Assembly (NCBI GenBank): GCA_938038825.1
Contig: CALHST010000334.1
Span: 1-8,946, forward strand
Source of the DNA: an uncultured Paracoccaceae bacterium
Lineage (GTDB): Bacteria > Pseudomonadota > Alphaproteobacteria > Rhodobacterales > Rhodobacteraceae
Length of the DNA: 8,946 nt
Reading direction: 5' to 3'
Numbering within the stretch: position 1 is the first letter of the stretch; the number at the start of each line of letters is the position of its first letter. Under the pieces are notes generated by a model. That model saw only the letters and a list, made by a program, of their open reading frames with translations, was not told the DNA's origin and ran no database searches. The position numbers were made by a program, and so were the translations under genes. Shown here one piece after another: positions 6,292 through 8,946 of this stretch.

Positions 6292-7068
6292 ATGGACTAT
6301 GATACAATCACTTTGAATTTTGATGGCAGCGTTGCGACGTTGCTGTTGAACCGTCCAGAAAAAATGAATGCGCTGACCACGCAGATGCGGGCCGAGATTG
6401 CATATGCGGTCAAAGATGCGGGCCAAAAAGCACGTGTTCTGGTGATCACGGGGGCGGGGCGCGCCTTTTGTTCGGGCCAAGATCTGGGCGACCGGGCCAA
6501 TGCGTCCAATGTCGATTTGGAACGCACCTTGCGCGATGAATACCAACCGATGCTGAATGCCATCGCAACCTGTCCAATCCCCACAATTGCTGCGGTCAAT
6601 GGTGCTGCTGCGGGTGCTGGGGCCAATCTGGCCTTGGCTGCTGACGTGGTGATTGCAACAGAAAGCGCCTATTTCCTTCAAGCCTTTTCGCGCATTGGTC
6701 TGATCCCGGATGCGGGCGGGACGTATACGATGCCACGCACAATGGGCATGGCCAAAGCCATGGGGGCCGCATTATTTGCCGACAAGATTTCTGCCCGTCA
6801 AGCAGACGAATGGGGTCTGATCTGGGAAGCGGTTGCAGATGATGCGTTTTCCGAACATGTAGCCCGGCGCGCCTTGCATTTGGCAAACGGACCCACGGCG
6901 GCGTACGCAGCTATCAAATCCGTCATTCGGGCAAGCTGGGACAATTCAGCCGAAGAACAATTGGCACTAGAGGCCCGCGAGCAAGGCAAGTGTGGCAAAA
7001 GCCGTGACTTTAAGGAAGGCGTGATGGCCTTTATGGACAAGCGCAAAGCAGAATTCGAAGGGCGCTGA
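6292..7068 (+). CDS. Enoyl-CoA hydratase/isomerase, PaaG-like crotonase
   Basis: A 258-aa cytoplasmic crotonase-fold enzyme acting on acyl-CoA thioesters. Family motifs: NRPEKMNAL (20-28), GAGRAFCSGQDLGDR (54-68), VNGAAAGAGANLALAADVV (102-120), QAFSRIGLIPDAGGTYTMPR (130-149) and DEWGLIWEAV (172-181). GQDL and GAG supply the oxyanion hole. The position that holds the second catalytic Glu of true hydratases is Asp140 (IPDAGG), and the first catalytic Glu is replaced by Asn112 (GANLAL). That pattern, with CSGQDL and ADEWGLIW, matches PaaG, the ring-epoxide isomerase of phenylacetate degradation, more than a hydratase. No other paa genes are visible, so a beta-oxidation isomerase role is equally possible and I give no symbol. 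The gene follows ccmH by 73 nt and converges on the ThiE-like gene. Confidence 0.9.
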   Translation: MDYDTITLNFDGSVATLLLNRPEKMNALTTQMRAEIAYAVKDAGQKARVLVITGAGRAFCSGQDLGDRANASNVDLERTLRDEYQPMLNAIATCPIPTIAAVNGAAAGAGANLALAADVVIATESAYFLQAFSRIGLIPDAGGTYTMPRTMGMAKAMGAALFADKISARQADEWGLIWEAVADDAFSEHVARRALHLANGPTAAYAAIKSVIRASWDNSAEEQLALEAREQGKCGKSRDFKEGVMAFMDKRKAEFEGR

Positions 7069-7095
7069 TCGCGCAAACCTTGTGGTGCCAGAAAG

Positions 7096-7128
7096 AAACC
7101 GCGGCTGACATGGGGTCTGTCGCGGTTT
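7096..7128. terminator. Bidirectional terminator between the convergent crotonase and ThiE-like genes
   Basis: An 8-bp perfect stem AAACCGCG (7096-7103) / CGCGGTTT (7121-7128) with an inner GAC/GTC pairing. On the - strand the stem is followed by CTTTC, giving a T-rich tail, so it suits the ThiE-like gene best. Its right arm overlaps the stop codon of that gene (complement at 7127-7129), leaving essentially no 3' untranslated space. Confidence 0.6.
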
Positions 7129-7738
7129 AGCCAAACAAACCTGTCCAGCGCTTCAGCATTTCAGCCGGGTTTTCGGCGGTCCAGATTTCCGACACACCAA
7201 AGAAATCTGTGATCGGGGCAAGAGATTTGACGATCTCTTCATCCAAGGCCCCTTCAGCGACCACAGGCAGCTCGATCATATCAGACCACCAAGAAAACAG
7301 CTCTGTCTCGGCGTGTTCGCCCGTGCCAAGTGCCGTGGCACCAACAGGGCCAAAGCTGACGTAATCTGCCCCGGCCTCTCCGGCCTCCATGCCGTTATGG
7401 CGCGAGGTTCCGCAGAAAGCCCCGACAATGGCATCCGCGCCCAGCGTTTTGCGCGCCTCGCGGACAGAACGTTGACCGTCTGTGAGATGAACGCCGTCAA
7501 GGCCAAGGCGTTCGGCCAGCACCACATGATCATCCAGAACCACAGCCACATCTCGTTGGATCGCCACATCCCGGCAGGCATCTGCTGCGCGCAACAGGCG
7601 ATCTTCGTCCCGCGTGGCAAGGCCCAGTCGGATGCAGGCGATTTCGGTTGTGTCAAGAACACGGGCCAAAGCATCCGGGAAGGTCGAGAGATCAATCTCG
7701 GGCGGGGAGATCAGATAGATTTGCGGCTGCTCGGTCAT
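7127..7738 (-). CDS. ThiE/TenI-like protein (thiamine phosphate synthase family, degenerate active site)
   Basis: A 203-aa predicted TIM-barrel protein of the ThiE/TenI superfamily. Recognisable pieces: IYLISPPEI (7-15), VVLDDHVVLAERLGLDGVHL (66-85, the region corresponding to the ND and DGVHL strands), SRHNGMEAGEAGADYVSFGPV (112-132) and PVVAEGAL (158-165). ThiE normally has a QxR/K pair, an Asn-Asp, and a T.SK motif that binds pyrophosphate. Here the Asn-Asp is LeuAspAsp (68-70), the pyrophosphate region reads TALGTGE with no Lys, and the GG of the phosphate loop is EGA. Real synthase activity is therefore doubtful; a TenI-like or unrelated role is possible. The start at 7738 has GAAAGAG upstream and gives the normal barrel start; the frame stays open to 8089 but that extension is low-complexity and overlaps trmJ. 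It is the only - strand gene in the window. Confidence 0.85.
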   Translation of the reverse strand: MTEQPQIYLISPPEIDLSTFPDALARVLDTTEIACIRLGLATRDEDRLLRAADACRDVAIQRDVAVVLDDHVVLAERLGLDGVHLTDGQRSVREARKTLGADAIVGAFCGTSRHNGMEAGEAGADYVSFGPVGATALGTGEHAETELFSWWSDMIELPVVAEGALDEEIVKSLAPITDFFGVSEIWTAENPAEMLKRWTGLFG

Positions 7739-7817
7739 GGGACGCTCTTTCGGCAAGTTTGTAGGCTGATTAGCGGATTGGACGCGGTTTGGGAATGGCT
7801 GGGGGGTGCGTTTTTTG

Positions 7818-7844
7818 CGGGCAGGCCTTGTCTTGGCCTGTCCG
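7818..7844 (+). promoter_or_regulatory. Leader hairpin in the ThiE-like/trmJ divergent region
   Basis: A 10-bp stem CGGGCAGGCC (7818-7827) / GGCCTGTCCG (7835-7844), one G-U wobble included, with loop TTGTCTT. It sits about 20 nt before the trmJ start and just after GCGTTTTTTGCG (7808-7819). It has no T-tract following it on either strand, so it is not a normal terminator. It could shape the trmJ leader. The region holds no clear sigma70 promoter. Confidence 0.45.
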
Positions 7845-7864
7845 GGTCGCGTATGCGGCGGGCC

Positions 7865-8599
7865 ATGGAGATGACACCGGGTATTATTTTGGTCCGCCCG
7901 CAAATGGGTGAAAACATCGGCGCGGCGGCGCGGGCGATGTTGAATTTTGGGCTGGATCATATGCGGGTTGTCGGGCCGCGCGATGGCTGGCCCAATCCTG
8001 CCGCTGTGGCTATGGCCAGTGGCGCGGGTCGCGTGTTGGACGCCGCGCGTTTGTATCCGGCTTTGCCCGAGGCACTGGATGATTTTCACTTTACCTTTGC
8101 CACCACCGCACGATCACGGGATTTGTCCAAGCCGGTTTATTCCCCCGAAGCCGCGATGGCGCTTGCAGCCGAGAAAATCGCCACAGGGCAACGGGTTGGG
8201 CTGATGTTTGGCCCTGAACGCGCGGGGTTGGAGAATGACGATCTGGCGCAAGCCAATGCCATCGTGACAGTCCCTGTGAACCCGGAATATCCGTCGTTGA
8301 ATTTGGCGCAATGTGTGCTGTTGCTGGGGTATGAATGGCGCCGTGCCACGCAGGATATCACAGCGATGGAAGATGTGATGCCGGATACGGAAATGGCCCT
8401 GATCGGGGATGTGGATCGTTTGGCCACACATTTCGAAGAGCGGCTGGACACGGCGGCGTTCTTTTTCCCGGAACATAAAGCAGAGGCCATGAAGTTGCGT
8501 CTGCGCAATATGTGGAGCCGCTTTCCCATGACCACGCAAGACACGCGGATGCTGCATGGGGTATTGCGTCAGATGGTGCGTTGGAAAGAGCGCGGCTAA
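7865..8599 (+). CDS. trmJ: tRNA (cytidine/uridine-2'-O-)-methyltransferase TrmJ, SPOUT family
   Basis: TrmJ methylates the 2'-OH of nucleotide 32 in the anticodon loop of certain tRNAs using S-adenosylmethionine. From the start chosen here the protein has 244 aa. Motif 1 is RPQMGENIGAAARAMLNFG (11-29) with the conserved Asn17 and Arg23; motif 2 is GLMFGPERAGLENDD (112-126); motif 3 is PSLNLAQCVLLLGYEW (143-158), together forming the SAM-binding trefoil knot. The C-terminal helical extension (about 180-244) is family-typical. The start is uncertain: in-frame ATGs lie at 7853, 7865 and 7871, none with a good ribosome site, and all place the conserved VRPQMGEN close to the N-terminus. The frame is open far upstream (to 7313), but that part is antisense to the ThiE-like gene. 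Confidence 0.92.
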   Translation: MEMTPGIILVRPQMGENIGAAARAMLNFGLDHMRVVGPRDGWPNPAAVAMASGAGRVLDAARLYPALPEALDDFHFTFATTARSRDLSKPVYSPEAAMALAAEKIATGQRVGLMFGPERAGLENDDLAQANAIVTVPVNPEYPSLNLAQCVLLLGYEWRRATQDITAMEDVMPDTEMALIGDVDRLATHFEERLDTAAFFFPEHKAEAMKLRLRNMWSRFPMTTQDTRMLHGVLRQMVRWKERG

Positions 8600-8608
8600 C
8601 CGTGCGGA

Positions 8609-8634
8609 GCGGCGTTCCGCCGCAAGTCATTTTT
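8609..8634 (+). terminator. Rho-independent terminator after trmJ
   Basis: A perfect 6-bp GC stem GCGGCG (8609-8614) / CGCCGC (8618-8623) with loop TTC, then a five-T run (8630-8634) 6 nt beyond. It begins 10 nt after the trmJ stop. Confidence 0.6.
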
Positions 8635-8637
8635 AGA

Positions 8638-8686
8638 CGAGGGGCTGGCCCCTCGCGCTCCCCAGGATATTTATAGCAAAAAGAAA
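8638..8686. repeat. Palindromic intergenic repeat, probably a Roseobacter-type dispersed element
   Basis: A 7-bp palindrome CGAGGGG (8638-8644) / CCCCTCG (8649-8655) with loop CTGG, then CGCTCCCC and AGGATATTTATAGC followed by a run of five A and GAAA. From memory, intergenic sequences of this shape (GGGGC..GCCCC palindrome, then GGATATTT and an A-rich tail) recur in many Roseobacter genomes. Only one copy is in the window, so repetition itself is not seen here. The A-rich end may also contribute to the ctaA promoter. Confidence 0.4.
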
Positions 8687-8734
8687 TCGCATGCAGTGTT
8701 GCGAACATAGCGGGAATAGTGTGTGAGTTGAGCC

Positions 8735-8946
8735 ATGGCGAAGAAACGTAGCATTTTTGAAGAGGTGGACGGGGTCGAGGCCGAAAAGGCGGCTCCGCAG
8801 CCGGGATTGATTGATCGGGGACGGTCCGGAGCACGGGGTGCAATCCGGGCCTGGTTGATGATTTTGTTTGCTTTGGTGGTTGTGATGATTGCCGTTGGCG
8901 GGCTGACGCGGCTGACGGATAGTGGTCTGTCAATCACCGAATGGCG
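8735..8946 (+). CDS. ctaA: Heme A synthase CtaA (COX15), N-terminal part
   Basis: CtaA oxidises the C8 methyl of heme O to a formyl, giving heme A for aa3-type cytochrome oxidase in the inner membrane. Seventy residues are visible before the window ends. A charged tail (MAKKRSIFEEVDG, 1-13; then GLIDRGRSGARGAIRAW, 24-40) precedes the first membrane segment (about 39-58) and the strongly conserved VGGLTRLTDSGLSITEW (54-70). The long cytoplasmic tail fits the proteobacterial type-2 form; the paired cysteines of the Bacillus type cannot be expected in this part. The ATG at 8735 is the one that gives the family N-terminus; its ribosome site is weak (GAG about 6 nt upstream). It lies 135 nt after trmJ, beyond a terminator, so it likely has its own promoter in 8656-8730, where I see no clear consensus. 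Confidence 0.93.
   Translation, partial: MAKKRSIFEEVDGVEAEKAAPQPGLIDRGRSGARGAIRAWLMILFALVVVMIAVGGLTRLTDSGLSITEW

Noticed and set aside
7313..7864. N-terminal extension of trmJ to position 7313
   Set aside because: The extension is antisense to the ThiE-like gene, has no resemblance to TrmJ, and the family begins just before VRPQMGEN.
7739..8089. N-terminal extension of the ThiE-like gene to 8089 on the - strand
   Set aside because: The added 117 residues are Arg/Pro-rich, overlap trmJ in antisense, and the barrel starts normally at the ATG at 7738 with a ribosome site.

Overview
The window looks like a chromosomal segment of an alphaproteobacterium of the family Rhodobacteraceae (Roseobacter group). 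The main reasons are the remembered family resemblance of several proteins (the GTGCNA-type ArgC, the TrmJ and the CtaA N-terminus), the interleaving of cytochrome c maturation genes with argC, and a holin/muramidase pair of the kind used for gene transfer agent release in Rhodobacter. This assignment comes from recognition of families, not from a database search. Gene density is high and almost everything is on the + strand; only one gene, a ThiE-like protein, is on the - strand.

Layout. Positions 1-131 hold the 3' end of an unrecognised gene. It is followed by murI (glutamate racemase, 143-952) and argC (988-2013), then ccmE (2018-2461), only 4 nt behind argC. Between ccmE and ccmF lie two genes with no cytochrome role: a GH108-type N-acetylmuramidase (2555-3166) and a membrane protein resembling the 3-TM GTA holin family (3157-3732), overlapping by 10 nt and followed by a strong hairpin. 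Cytochrome c maturation then resumes with ccmF (3811-5775) and ccmH (5772-6218), joined by an ATGA overlap. A PaaG-like crotonase (6292-7068) follows and converges on the ThiE-like gene (7738-7127, - strand) across a shared hairpin. A 126-nt divergent intergenic region leads to trmJ (about 7865-8599). After trmJ come a terminator and a palindromic intergenic repeat, then the start of ctaA (heme A synthase, 8735 to the window end).

How the genes work together. CcmE carries heme in the periplasm and CcmF/CcmH ligate it to apocytochrome c, while CtaA makes heme A for cytochrome oxidase, so the window has a respiratory heme theme. The muramidase has no signal peptide and sits with a holin, so together they form a lysis (or holin-dependent export) cassette. 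In Rhodobacter capsulatus a GH108-type endolysin and a holin encoded away from the main GTA structural cluster release the gene transfer agent. This pair is the most interesting content of the window. Secondary points of interest are an EF-hand/dockerin-like loop in the muramidase, a possible promoter inside the holin terminator that would give a leaderless ccmF mRNA, a ThiE-like protein lacking key catalytic residues, and a structured trmJ leader. I see no tRNA, rRNA, CRISPR array, transposase or integrase.
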